A stretch of DNA of 64,000 nt, taken from contig NZ_CP038273.1 of assembly GCF_004571175.1 (NCBI RefSeq), positions 62,001-126,000 of the forward strand, read 5' to 3'. Position 1 is the first letter of the stretch; the number at the start of each line of letters is the position of its first letter. The stretch is from Legionella israelensis (GTDB lineage Bacteria; Pseudomonadota; Gammaproteobacteria; Legionellales; Legionellaceae). Position numbers and translations under genes: made by a program. Positions 17,664 through 26,156 of this stretch are shown here, piece after piece. The notes under the pieces were generated by a model. It was not told the DNA's origin. It made no database searches and saw only the letters and a list, made by a program, of their open reading frames with translations.

Positions 17664-18203
17664 ATGCAAAAAAAATTTGCAGGAATTAACGTGGAAACGC
17701 TGGTGTTGGTTGCTGCTTGGAAAAATCCTTTTGTTTTTCAAGGATGTTTTAAAATTACTGAGTTACACAGGGATAACACTGCTCTATTTTTCTTCCGATG
17801 TAAATCCAGACATATCAACCAAACTGATATTCTTCAGCATGCTTTTTCTCCTGATAAATATGAATTTACCCATTTATATAATGAATCTGGTCTTATTCAG
17901 CTAAACATTTTGTATCAAGCGCAAGAAAATAGCTTATATTTATTGAAATATGCCTTGCATATAACTTTAGGAGAAATGCTATCTAGTAGAAAAGTACATT
18001 TTACCTCGATAGATGATATGGCCATGCAAGCTCTAATTAATAAAGTTAAACCTATTCTGAATAGAGAGTGTAATACCTTACCGGAAGAGAATCATATCGG
18101 ATTTGCCGTTGCCATGGATTTTTGCCCAAAAGATGAAATGGCCTTATTTGCAGCATTAGGCTTACTTGAAAAATTAAAAAATCAAGACACAAAAATCATA
18201 TAA
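17664..18203 (+). CDS. Hypothetical protein immediately downstream of the IS66 insertion
   Basis: A 179-residue protein that I do not recognise. There is no signal peptide. The centre (HITLGEMLSSRKVHFTSIDDMAMQALINKVKPIL) and the C-terminus (MALFAALGLLEKLKNQ) look helical and cytoplasmic. The ATG at 17664 is the first start after an in-frame stop at 17655. AGGA lies about 11 bases upstream. The IS66 target duplication ends only 33 bases before this start, so the insertion probably separated the gene from its native promoter. Confidence 0.55.
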   Translation: MQKKFAGINVETLVLVAAWKNPFVFQGCFKITELHRDNTALFFFRCKSRHINQTDILQHAFSPDKYEFTHLYNESGLIQLNILYQAQENSLYLLKYALHITLGEMLSSRKVHFTSIDDMAMQALINKVKPILNRECNTLPEENHIGFAVAMDFCPKDEMALFAALGLLEKLKNQDTKII

Positions 18204-18319
18204 GCTTACTAAAGGCGGTCGTCATGAGATTATTTGGCTGCAAATTGCGGATTATTTGATCAAATTGTTAAGTCTGCGCAATAATTTTTACGTCAGGTCG
18301 CAAGTTCCTGTATTTCAAT

Positions 18320-18940
18320 TTAAGTCAACTGATAATTTTTCAACATAACGGTGATAGTTATCGCTTTATCTGGTGTCATATATTCTTGCAGGGTTTGGTA
18401 GCCTTGACTCATATGAATTTTTTTTGAGCGATCCGAACCTGTTTCCAGATAGCAATCCACTCCTAATTGCTCAGCAATTGAAAATGTTTTTTTCATAAGG
18501 GTTGAGCCAAAACCTTGTCCTTGAAGTTCCGGCTTGGTCCCTAAGAACCAGCAATAAATAAAAGGGTGAATTTTCATTTGTTCTTTTTTTATTTTTTGAG
18601 ATGTATTAGAGATAAACATGAGTCGTCTAAAAGACTCTTTACCCATGAGTTTTGGGGTTTTGAGCATTCCGGAACGAAAGAAACGCCAAAATGAATTTTG
18701 CAAATCACCTGGTTTGAGCCGCAAGGCTACTGATTCAAAATGCTCAGTTCGCCAGGCCCATCCATACAATATAGAATATTTAACCCATGTTTCTATAACG
18801 GCCAGCGCGTTTTTATAGTAATTTTCTTCCGTTATAAAAACCCAGCGCATGAAAGGATCGTGCTGAAAAGCCTGAAACAACGTAAAGGCAGCATCTCTTA
18901 TTTCATTTTTTTGTACCGCATAGACTTTGTTTTCTTTCAT
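18320..18940 (-). CDS. GNAT-family N-acetyltransferase
   Basis: A 206-residue protein. The acetyl-CoA binding motif A is visible as FLGTKPELQGQGFGSTLMKK near residues 132-151, with the Q-x-x-G-x-G/A core QGQGFG. LETGSDRSKKIHMSQGYQ follows as the typical last strand/helix. The N-terminus, AAFTLFQAFQHDPFMRWVF, matches fungal- and bacterial-type GNAT proteins of unknown substrate. It stands alone between a hypothetical gene and a divergent Nudix gene. Confidence 0.8.
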   Translation of the reverse strand: MKENKVYAVQKNEIRDAAFTLFQAFQHDPFMRWVFITEENYYKNALAVIETWVKYSILYGWAWRTEHFESVALRLKPGDLQNSFWRFFRSGMLKTPKLMGKESFRRLMFISNTSQKIKKEQMKIHPFIYCWFLGTKPELQGQGFGSTLMKKTFSIAEQLGVDCYLETGSDRSKKIHMSQGYQTLQEYMTPDKAITITVMLKNYQLT

Positions 18941-19087
18941 TAAAGAAGTTCCTGAGTAAAATATGAATGATGGGTTTTATTATAGTGAATACTATTTTAA
19001 GTGATAAATTGCTAAAAATAAAAAATAAAATCTATAATCTCAGGTGTATAAAAGCCTCAGAATAAAATTAATAAAAAGGTAATCATT

Positions 19088-19672
19088 ATGAAAAAAGGCC
19101 GTATTCTTGAAGCAACACAATATTATGAGGGATTTAATCAGTTTTCCGTTTATAATATCGAAGCTCCGAGCCTTAATCCGCAAAAAAATTATATTCATTT
19201 GAATAAAAGAGAAATACTGCATTGTTCTGACTCTGTTATTGTATTGATTTATGCTTCTGAAATAGACAGCTTTGTTTTTTGCCAACAATTTCGTTCAGGA
19301 ATATTTTTCAATCCATCAGAAGATGATCCCTTTCCGCTTGAGTGCGTAGCAGGTTCAATAGAAAAAAACCACAGCCCGGAAGAAACGGCTTATCAAGAGG
19401 TACGCGAAGAAGCAGGCCTTGAGGTCGGGCATTTAAGAGAAATTATGGTGGCTTATACAAGCCCCGGTATTATTACTGAAAAAACGCATATCTTTTATGT
19501 CACTGTAAAAGAAGTACCACAAAGTCAATTAGGTGGCTTAGAAAGTGAGGGTGAAGAGATCCTGACTCATGTAATTAAAAGAGAAGACGTGTATCAAATG
19601 ATGGATAACATGAAGATTAACGATGTTAAGACATTATTAGCATTAAACTGGTTTCGCCGTGAATTTAGCTAA
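19088..19672 (+). CDS. Nudix hydrolase, ADP-ribose/nucleoside-diphosphate-sugar pyrophosphatase type
   Basis: A 194-residue protein. The Nudix box lies at residues 89-111. Compared with the consensus GX5EX7REUXEEXGU, the first Glu is His (H95) and the Arg is Gln (Q103), but the catalytic EVREEAGL segment is retained. This pattern, and the overall layout (a QQFRSGIFF segment before the box and TEKTHIFYV after it), resemble ADP-ribose or UDP-sugar pyrophosphatases rather than MutT. It probably hydrolyses a nucleotide sugar to NMP plus sugar phosphate; the substrate is uncertain. It lies 65 bases before hpf. Confidence 0.8.
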   Translation: MKKGRILEATQYYEGFNQFSVYNIEAPSLNPQKNYIHLNKREILHCSDSVIVLIYASEIDSFVFCQQFRSGIFFNPSEDDPFPLECVAGSIEKNHSPEETAYQEVREEAGLEVGHLREIMVAYTSPGIITEKTHIFYVTVKEVPQSQLGGLESEGEEILTHVIKREDVYQMMDNMKINDVKTLLALNWFRREFS

Positions 19673-19739
19673 TCCATTTAATAGTAGTTAAGTTATTTTT
19701 AGTATATTATTTTGAATAACAGGAGATAGGAGAGACATT

Positions 19740-20054
19740 ATGCAGATTCAAATCAATACGGATAACAATGTTGAAGGACATGAGCAATTGGCAGAGAAAG
19801 TCAAAAACGAAATTAATAAAAAACTGGACAGGTTCAGTAATTATCTTACACGTATTGAAGTTCATCTTGGAGATGAAAACAGCCAAAAATCAGGTCAATA
19901 CGACAAGAGATGCCTGCTTGAGGCCCGCCTCAAACACCATCAACCCATTGTGGTCAGTGATAATGCATCTACAGTTATGCAGGCAACTACCGGAGCCGTT
20001 AAAAAATTAAAACATGCACTAAAAAATACCATTGGACGTCTAAGCGACATTTGA
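19740..20054 (+). CDS. hpf: Ribosome hibernation promoting factor (HPF/RaiA family, short form)
   Basis: A 104-residue protein. The beta-alpha fold begins MQIQINTDNNVEGHEQLAEKV and includes the basic, conserved CLLEARLKHHQPIVVSDNAST. It binds in the mRNA/tRNA channel of the 30S subunit and stabilises inactive ribosomes in stationary phase. The short length indicates the form without a dimerisation tail. The AGGAGATAGGAGAG site before the ATG is strong. It is encoded away from rpoN, unlike the enterobacterial hpf. Confidence 0.88.
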   Translation: MQIQINTDNNVEGHEQLAEKVKNEINKKLDRFSNYLTRIEVHLGDENSQKSGQYDKRCLLEARLKHHQPIVVSDNASTVMQATTGAVKKLKHALKNTIGRLSDI

Positions 20055-20090
20055 TCTTTTTCGTTTTCATATCAAGATGTGGTTTTAATT

Positions 20091-21032
20091 TCATGACACG
20101 AAATAGCCGCCTGCGGCAAAGATGAAATAGAGCAAAACCAGAAATCCACCCATCCATCTTGATATCTGTTGTCTAAAGACAAAAAAAGATACAACCATCA
20201 TGGTCAGCAAACATAGAGGCAAGTAGAAATATAATGTTGAGCGGTCAACCGCAACAGGTCGTATCATGGCAATGATACCTGCATTAAATAAAAAAAACGC
20301 AAAAACCGAACCAACCACATTGCCAAAGCTGATGTCCGGCCGGCCCTTTAGTGCAGCAGGTAATTCTCTCGCCAGTTCTTCGATGCTGACTAAAAGGGCA
20401 AGGATAGTCATCCCAAAGAAGGTTTCTGATATATCAAAATAAGTTATCATGGTTTTGGACGCAACAACCACCAGCTCGCTACCCACAATGATGCCAGTAA
20501 GAGAAAGCAATAATAGCCCTAAAGATTTCCACTTCTTTTGTTTAGTGGAAGTTTCAGTGAACTCATGAGAAGATTTGATGTCATATCCTTTTTTATTTAG
20601 CCAGGCAAGATAGCTTATGGACAAAATAAATCCAAGAAACAAGAGAACTCCATCTATCCTTGAGAGTTCTCCGTCTATTGCTAATATGCCAAATAAAAAA
20701 ATGGCCAGGTTGGGTAAAAGAAGGATGCGAATTGGTGTTTGCTTAAACTTCATTGACGTTATGAGCGCAGTTATTCCAAAGGCAAGCCCAATAGCCACCA
20801 TTGTAGCACCGATAATTGAACCTAAGGCTATACCTGCTGCTTCATTAAAAGAACCAACGGCTCCGACAGCCAGATTTTCAGGGTCAAAACCAATAAAAAC
20901 AACACTCACAAGAAAAACTGAAACACCAAAGCCGGTTGACGTGCCAACAGCTCCTTTAACCAGCTTTTCAGCAAAATAAAGAAGAAGAGCAAGGCCTGTG
21001 ATAAAAAGAATAACCGCCAGAACAATGTTCAA
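20091..21032 (-). CDS. Ca2+/cation antiporter (YrbG-type sodium/calcium exchanger)
   Basis: A 313-residue inner-membrane protein with about ten hydrophobic segments. It has two related alpha-repeat regions: GFDPENLAVGAVGSFNEAAG with GSIIGATMVAIG in the first half, and SIEELARELPAALKGRPD with FGNVVGSVFAFFLFNAG in the second. The acidic E-x-x-A/E in each repeat is expected to bind cation. It belongs to the CaCA superfamily and ion specificity is not readable. It converges with hpf with a 36-base gap. Confidence 0.85.
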   Translation of the reverse strand: MNIVLAVILFITGLALLLYFAEKLVKGAVGTSTGFGVSVFLVSVVFIGFDPENLAVGAVGSFNEAAGIALGSIIGATMVAIGLAFGITALITSMKFKQTPIRILLLPNLAIFLFGILAIDGELSRIDGVLLFLGFILSISYLAWLNKKGYDIKSSHEFTETSTKQKKWKSLGLLLLSLTGIIVGSELVVVASKTMITYFDISETFFGMTILALLVSIEELARELPAALKGRPDISFGNVVGSVFAFFLFNAGIIAMIRPVAVDRSTLYFYLPLCLLTMMVVSFFVFRQQISRWMGGFLVLLYFIFAAGGYFVS

Positions 21033-21178
21033 ACTCTTCCTCCATGAATCCGTTTTAATTTTCTATAGCCCCTGTTCTATAAAATTATAGAAAACCAGGC
21101 CTATCCTGCCAGTAATACTCATTTGTCTATACTTTATTTATGAAGTCTGTTCGATAGTTGTTTTTATGGAATTAATAA

Positions 21179-22912
21179 ATGCATTATGAAGAAGGAAATA
21201 AAGCCCTCATAGCAGCAATGGAAAACTGGAATATTCGTTGCGCATTTGGTGTTAATGGGGGAGGAATCATTCATCTGCTGAAATATGTTAAACGATTTTC
21301 CGTTAATGAAGTTTCTAAAAAACTGCGCTTTTTTACCCTGAGTGAGTATGCTGCAGGTTTTGCACCCATTGGATATTATCTTTCCTCAGAACAAACAGCC
21401 GCATGTATCACGACCACCGGTGCTGCAATAAAATTAGCTGCCAGCGGTTTAAGTGATGCGCGTTTTATGCGTATTCCGGCTTTATACATTTTTTCTTTGA
21501 ATAACTCTCAGATGACCAGACAGTCTCCTTTACAGGATGTGGGGGAGTATGGAATGAATATTGTGCCGCAATTAAAAGCTGAATTTGGCGATGCAGTACA
21601 GGTCTTAAAAAACATTGATCAACTTCCAGAACAGTTAAATCAGATAGCTTCAGTTTTATCGCAATCCAGACCTGCTGTTTTTCTTTTTTATCCAGACATC
21701 TTATGCCAACCGATAAATCTTACTCACTTGCCGAGTATACCTTCGATTAACACAATAGATAAAGAAGCTCTTAATTCTTTTATCTGCTTTCTAAAAAAAG
21801 CGTCACATGAAGACAGGCGATTAATTTTATATGTTTGTGCTGAGGCAGGCTTTCAACAAAAAACCTATCCTTTAATTGAAAAATTAAAAAATAAATTAGG
21901 GGGTATTGTCGTTTGTACTGTCAATGGCTCAAGTGCAGCCGGTCAAAATACTTCCCATCATTACGGTCATATTGGACTAGGCGGCAATGAAAGGGCGAAT
22001 AAAATCTGGAATCATTTGAACGAGAAAGATATATTGATTTGCTTAGGTATGGAAGCAGGGGAGTACCATTTTCCACAAAATAAATTGCCTGTGGGAGATT
22101 GCTGGTGTTTTACCCGTCATAAGCGTGGCTATGGTTTTATTGACGGCTCATATCAACATCGATTTAAAAATAATTTCAATGTTGTGCACGGACCACTTCA
22201 TTTATCCCTTTCCATGCTGCTTGAAGAGTTAGAAGTAGCGCCAGAAATAAAACCGTTTCCTGTTTCATCCTTATCTCCAGTTACAAAAAATCTTGTACAT
22301 TCTGTTGAGAAATCATATGTTGATTTAGTTGATTTCTACCAGAATTTATCTGCGCTTTGGAAAAAGCCGAGTATCGGATTTGATGATGTATGTATATCTT
22401 ATCGCGACAGACAATGTATTATGGAGGTTGCTCATCCTAATATTCGCTTTTTCAGTGCTCAGGATGGTTCGGCCATGGGCGGAGCATTTGGTATGCTGAT
22501 TGGGGCTAAAGCCACACACACCAACGTCCATTGTTTTGGCTTTTCAGGTGATGGCTGTTGGAGATTATATGGAGGTGCATTAGCAGAAGTAAGTAGATTG
22601 GGGATTGTATTGTTTATTATGAATAATAATGAATATCATATCGTGCGGCATGGACTTGATCTGATTATTCCGGGGCTGCCTTCTGAGAAACAACATGCTC
22701 AACTCAACACCATTGATTTTGTGATGGCGGCAAAAGCACATGGCTGGCAAGCCATTAGATTAAAACCAGATCTATCTAACTTAAAAGATATCATGAAATA
22801 TGCCTATTCAAACAGAAAGCAATCATTGCTTATTGATGTACCCGTGGATCCGAACCAGGCCTTAGGCTCAAATCCTCGCTATCAGCATCTCACAAAAAAT
22901 AGTTTTCTTTAA
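21179..22912 (+). CDS. Thiamine pyrophosphate-dependent enzyme of the acetolactate synthase/decarboxylase superfamily
   Basis: A 577-residue three-domain TPP enzyme. The N-terminal Pyr domain has SEYAAGFAPIGYYL with the conserved catalytic-type Glu (near residue 59) followed by TTTGAA. A middle domain (about residues 190-340) includes VNGSSAAGQNTSHHYGHIGLGG. The C-terminal PP domain has FSGDGCWRLYGGAL and IMNNNEYH, the GDG...NN Mg-TPP motif. The general reaction is decarboxylation or carboligation of a 2-oxoacid. The sequence is not a clear IlvB, PoxB or PDC, and no small-subunit gene is adjacent, so the substrate is unknown. Confidence 0.75.
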   Translation: MHYEEGNKALIAAMENWNIRCAFGVNGGGIIHLLKYVKRFSVNEVSKKLRFFTLSEYAAGFAPIGYYLSSEQTAACITTTGAAIKLAASGLSDARFMRIPALYIFSLNNSQMTRQSPLQDVGEYGMNIVPQLKAEFGDAVQVLKNIDQLPEQLNQIASVLSQSRPAVFLFYPDILCQPINLTHLPSIPSINTIDKEALNSFICFLKKASHEDRRLILYVCAEAGFQQKTYPLIEKLKNKLGGIVVCTVNGSSAAGQNTSHHYGHIGLGGNERANKIWNHLNEKDILICLGMEAGEYHFPQNKLPVGDCWCFTRHKRGYGFIDGSYQHRFKNNFNVVHGPLHLSLSMLLEELEVAPEIKPFPVSSLSPVTKNLVHSVEKSYVDLVDFYQNLSALWKKPSIGFDDVCISYRDRQCIMEVAHPNIRFFSAQDGSAMGGAFGMLIGAKATHTNVHCFGFSGDGCWRLYGGALAEVSRLGIVLFIMNNNEYHIVRHGLDLIIPGLPSEKQHAQLNTIDFVMAAKAHGWQAIRLKPDLSNLKDIMKYAYSNRKQSLLIDVPVDPNQALGSNPRYQHLTKNSFL

Positions 22913-22966
22913 ATAGCGTTTAAAAGAGTAGAGGAAAGCCGTGCTTAAACGTTGAAATCTGAAACC

Positions 22967-23014
22967 CCAGCGCACTAAGTCTGATTATTCTGATAATCAG
23001 ACTTAGTGCGCTGG
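22967..23014. repeat. Perfect 22-bp stem palindrome between convergent genes
   Basis: The arms at 22967-22988 and 22993-23014 are exact inverse complements around a TCTG loop. The outer base pairs are CCAGCGCAC/GTGCGCTGG. It lies 52 bases after the TPP enzyme stop and 127 bases from the queF end. No T-run follows on either strand, so it is not a standard intrinsic terminator. It may act as a bidirectional transcript end, an mRNA-stabilising hairpin or a palindromic repeat unit. Confidence 0.7.
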
Positions 23015-23140
23015 AACATAATAAAAGACCCTATAGCATCTCATACACCGCTTTAAACAATTCATTCAAAATAATTATATTTTAAATTACATTTCTGGAT
23101 AATCAACCGTGTATGGCATGGCATTTGATTATTTTATTTT

Positions 23141-23989
23141 TTATTGACGAATTAATCGAGTATTTTTCCTTTCAACAGACGTGCCCACGGTTGAACGGTA
23201 AGGATTAATATCCAAACCTCCTCGTCTTGTATAACGACCATAGACAGTTAATATTTCAGGTTTACAATGGTTCATGATATCTACAAAAATCCGTTCAATA
23301 CATTGCTCATGAAACTCATTATGGTTTCTATATGAAACAAGATATTTCAATAATCCTTCCCTATTTATTTTTTGTCCTTTATAGGCTATTTGTATGCTTC
23401 CCCAATCAGGTTGATGGGTGACCAGACAATTTGATTTTAACAGATCAGAATATAACGTTTCCTCTACCATCTCATCATGAACGGTAAGGAAAGATGGCTC
23501 AACCAAATAAACAGAACATTCAACATCGAGATGATCAATGCACTCACCGCTCAAAGATTGTGACAGAGCAAATTTTTTAGCTTGTTCAAGAGGATAAATT
23601 TTGATGAAAACCGGTGAACCAGTACATTTCTCCAAATCTTTTTGGATGATGTTTTCTAATTCAGAAATACTTCTAATCTTTGTATTGTTAAAAGAATTAA
23701 AGTAAAGCTTTAGTGACTTGGATTCAATCAGTTTTGGCGAATGACAATCATAGATAATTTCACCAATACCAACCATAGGCTTTCCTTTTTTATTAAGCCA
23801 GGACACCTCATAGTGATTCCAATAGTCAAAGCCCACAAAAGGAAGATGAACTGGATCAATGCCTATCTCTTGCCGCTTAGACATCCTTGGAATAGGATAG
23901 AGTCGATTTGGATTATAGCTTGATTCGTAAGCAGACTTTTTACCTAATTCCGATTCATTAGCCGATTGATATTTTAGCATGTCGTTCAT
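23141..23989 (-). CDS. queF: NADPH-dependent 7-cyano-7-deazaguanine reductase
   Basis: A 282-residue enzyme that reduces preQ0 to preQ1 in queuosine synthesis. The length matches the two-domain E. coli-type QueF. The substrate-binding segment ESKSLKLYFNSF is at residues 89-100. The catalytic pair is visible as C188 (LLKSNCLVTHQ) and D195 (PDWGSIQI). FHEQCIERIFVDI in the C-terminal T-fold half is also typical. It is transcribed alone, convergent with the TPP enzyme gene. Confidence 0.96.
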   Translation of the reverse strand: MNDMLKYQSANESELGKKSAYESSYNPNRLYPIPRMSKRQEIGIDPVHLPFVGFDYWNHYEVSWLNKKGKPMVGIGEIIYDCHSPKLIESKSLKLYFNSFNNTKIRSISELENIIQKDLEKCTGSPVFIKIYPLEQAKKFALSQSLSGECIDHLDVECSVYLVEPSFLTVHDEMVEETLYSDLLKSNCLVTHQPDWGSIQIAYKGQKINREGLLKYLVSYRNHNEFHEQCIERIFVDIMNHCKPEILTVYGRYTRRGGLDINPYRSTVGTSVERKNTRLIRQ

Positions 23990-24145
23990 GTCTCACTACT
24001 CTCGAACATCTCGATAAAACATAATTTTACATTATCAGATAGCCTTAAAGCCAGGCAATAAGCAAGAAACTGGTCATTGTAAGCGGTCTTTATCGGCCAT
24101 AAAAAAAATGATAACATTGTAAAAAACAGTTGGCATGATTAATTA

Positions 24146-24499
24146 ATGCTCAAAAACATGCACTTAAAGCAAAGCTTTTTTTTAAAACTCTCAATTTTAT
24201 TATTAGCTTCGTGCCAATTATGGGTGACTAGCATCCATAGCAATTTTTTTGAACAAAAATCAGTGAAACATACGACTAAATATTTAAGCAGCAATTCAAA
24301 ATGCCGTAAAAATGCAAGTGAAAATATAAATCTCAAACCTTGTCAAAAATCGCAAAGCTCAATGTTTTGCATGTTATATACGGAGTACACTTCAACTACA
24401 TACGCCCCTTTTGGTCAATTACTTATCTTTTTTCTTCCGGGCATATTAACAATTGGAAAACTGAAAAAGATCTATAAACCTCCTAAATTAAGCTTTTGA
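24146..24499 (+). CDS. Hypothetical protein with hydrophobic N- and C-terminal segments
   Basis: A 117-residue reading frame that I do not recognise. A hydrophobic stretch near residues 12-29 (FFLKLSILLLASCQLWV) could be a lipoprotein-like signal or membrane anchor, and LLIFFLPGILTIG near residues 92-104 is a second one. The middle is polar with several Cys. Support is composition and context only. There is no clear ribosome binding site. If it is not a gene, 23990-24592 is an AT-rich stretch with nothing else recognisable. Confidence 0.35.
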   Translation: MLKNMHLKQSFFLKLSILLLASCQLWVTSIHSNFFEQKSVKHTTKYLSSNSKCRKNASENINLKPCQKSQSSMFCMLYTEYTSTTYAPFGQLLIFFLPGILTIGKLKKIYKPPKLSF

Positions 24500-24592
24500 T
24501 TCTACATAAAATTTTTAGTCTTTATAAATTGATCTTTACGACATGTTTTTTCGTATGGATCCTTGTTTTGATATTAAATTTGAGGTTTTAAG

Positions 24593-25066
24593 ATGAAAAA
24601 TTATATAAGATTATTTCTGTTAAGTGCGCTATTACTGGCGGCTCAATTCAGTTTCGCTGATAAGAGTAATATACAGGTTCGAAATGATTTTCAGTTCCAG
24701 ATTCAGAAATATCACACTCAGCGCCAGGGTGGGCAGGAATTGAACGTGTATGTACGTTATGCATTGAAAAAAGATCTCGATTCTTCTCAATATCCAGATT
24801 ACAGATTGCTGCGAAAGCAGGTTCTGGACTATTTGGAACCCAGTGATGAACTGCCAACAAATACTTACTGGGAAATCATTGCTGAGAGAATTGGCGATGA
24901 CTTATTTGCTCAATTCCCTATAGAAGGAGTCAGTGTTCAACTGTTGGTTTTCCCTAATGAATCGGGAGAAATATATGAGCCAGGCTTTCATGGCCCTATT
25001 TTCACTAAAGGGAAAATAGATCCATTAAATGTTAACCCCCCTATTATCTCAAATCCATCTCAATAA
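24593..25066 (+). CDS. Exported protein, distant FolB/T-fold-like resemblance
   Basis: A 157-residue secreted protein with a clear signal peptide (MKNYIRLFLLSALLLAAQFSFA, cleavage after the FA-D boundary near residue 22). The mature part has DYRLLRKQVLDYLE, then TYWEIIAERIGDDLFAQFP, then a strand EGVSVQLLVFPN. This order (D-Y-x-x-(V/L), a long helix with E-x-(I/L)-A-E-x-I, then a strand) is like the T-fold of dihydroneopterin aldolase, but a periplasmic version would be unusual. The resemblance is by eye and weak. The gene ends 11 bases before a strong terminator hairpin. Confidence 0.65.
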   Translation: MKNYIRLFLLSALLLAAQFSFADKSNIQVRNDFQFQIQKYHTQRQGGQELNVYVRYALKKDLDSSQYPDYRLLRKQVLDYLEPSDELPTNTYWEIIAERIGDDLFAQFPIEGVSVQLLVFPNESGEIYEPGFHGPIFTKGKIDPLNVNPPIISNPSQ

Positions 25067-25077
25067 TAGTGACCTCA

Positions 25078-25110
25078 AGAAACAGCTATCTGATAGCTGT
25101 TTCTATTTTT
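25078..25110 (+). terminator. Intrinsic terminator after the exported-protein gene
   Basis: A perfect 12-bp stem, AGAAACAGCTAT and its inverse at 25078-25089 and 25093-25104 around a 3-base loop, is followed by ATTTTT. It stands 11 bases beyond the exported-protein stop. Confidence 0.85.
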
Positions 25111-25194
25111 CCTAAGTCACAATGCAAAATTATTTTACAAAAAAAAATTAATTGTTTATTATTCAATCCATTTTAAATTTAATCAGGTTGTTTT

Positions 25195-25920
25195 ATGACT
25201 TTAATTGTATTGATTGCTGGCGCTTCTGGCTCAGGAAAATCCTGTATTGCTAAGGAACTTGCAAAAAAATTGCAAGAAACGGGAATTAAAACAAATTTTT
25301 TAAAAATGGATGATTATTACAAGCAAAGACCTGTATCCATTAAAAGCAAAGAAGAAATCTCTGAATACCAAAAAAACACAAATTTTGATGCCCCACACGC
25401 CATGGATATGGATTTGCTTCAAGAGCATATTAAGCAATTAGCTCAAAATAAAAGTATAAAAAAACCCCTTTATTCCTTTATTGAATCAGATAGGCTTGGA
25501 GAAGAAGAATTTTCTGCGCAAGATGTTGTTATTATTGAAGGTATATTTGCCTTATATGATTTTGGCAGGTTGAATCTTGAAGAGAATACGCTTACTGTTT
25601 TTGTGGAATCAGTGTCTTATCTTTCCTATCAGAAACAACGCACAGAACGTGATATTAAGGAAAGATGTCGTACAGAAGAAGAAGTCAAAAAGCATGAACT
25701 GCGTTTTGTAAGAGAGGGCTTTTTTAAATATGTTGCCCCTACTCGTACATATGCTGAGGTAATCATTACCAACAATTATGCTATTAATAACCCTGTTTCA
25801 ACCAAACCTTCAGAAGACAAGAATCTGCAATTGCAGATTGACAAACTGGTTGAAACGATTGGTAAACGTATAAAGCCCGAATCAGAACACCATGACGCTC
25901 TACCCCAATCTCAGTTTTAA
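25195..25920 (+). CDS. udk: Uridine kinase-like P-loop nucleoside kinase
   Basis: A 241-residue kinase. The P-loop GASGSGKS lies at residues 9-16. LKMDDYYKQRP near 36-46 is the uridine kinase/phosphoribulokinase substrate motif, and NFDAPHAMDMDLL followed by VVIIEGIFALYD is the expected core. The family phosphorylates uridine and cytidine in pyrimidine salvage. It is slightly longer than E. coli Udk (213) through a C-terminal extension (about residues 205-241) that is polar and divergent. A paralogous sugar or vitamin kinase is possible. Confidence 0.75.
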   Translation: MTLIVLIAGASGSGKSCIAKELAKKLQETGIKTNFLKMDDYYKQRPVSIKSKEEISEYQKNTNFDAPHAMDMDLLQEHIKQLAQNKSIKKPLYSFIESDRLGEEEFSAQDVVIIEGIFALYDFGRLNLEENTLTVFVESVSYLSYQKQRTERDIKERCRTEEEVKKHELRFVREGFFKYVAPTRTYAEVIITNNYAINNPVSTKPSEDKNLQLQIDKLVETIGKRIKPESEHHDALPQSQF

Positions 25921-26156
25921 CACTTAGAGCAAGTGGTATTACAGCCCCTTGCCATATTTTCACTGATGTCAATTACACAACTCGCTAATGCGTAGACCTG
26001 TATTAAGATGAATAAATTAGATTTGCAATTTTGTTAAATTTAAAGTCAAATATAATTATTTACTACTCTTGTTACGCAGTGAGTATTTACATTTAGTGTG
26101 TTGTGATTGCAAGTGAGCGCCATATAACATTGTTTTATCTACAAAAGGAATTGGAC

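Noticed and set aside
22967-23014. Intrinsic terminator
   Set aside because: The stem is strong but no T-tract follows on either strand, so it is listed as a repeat.
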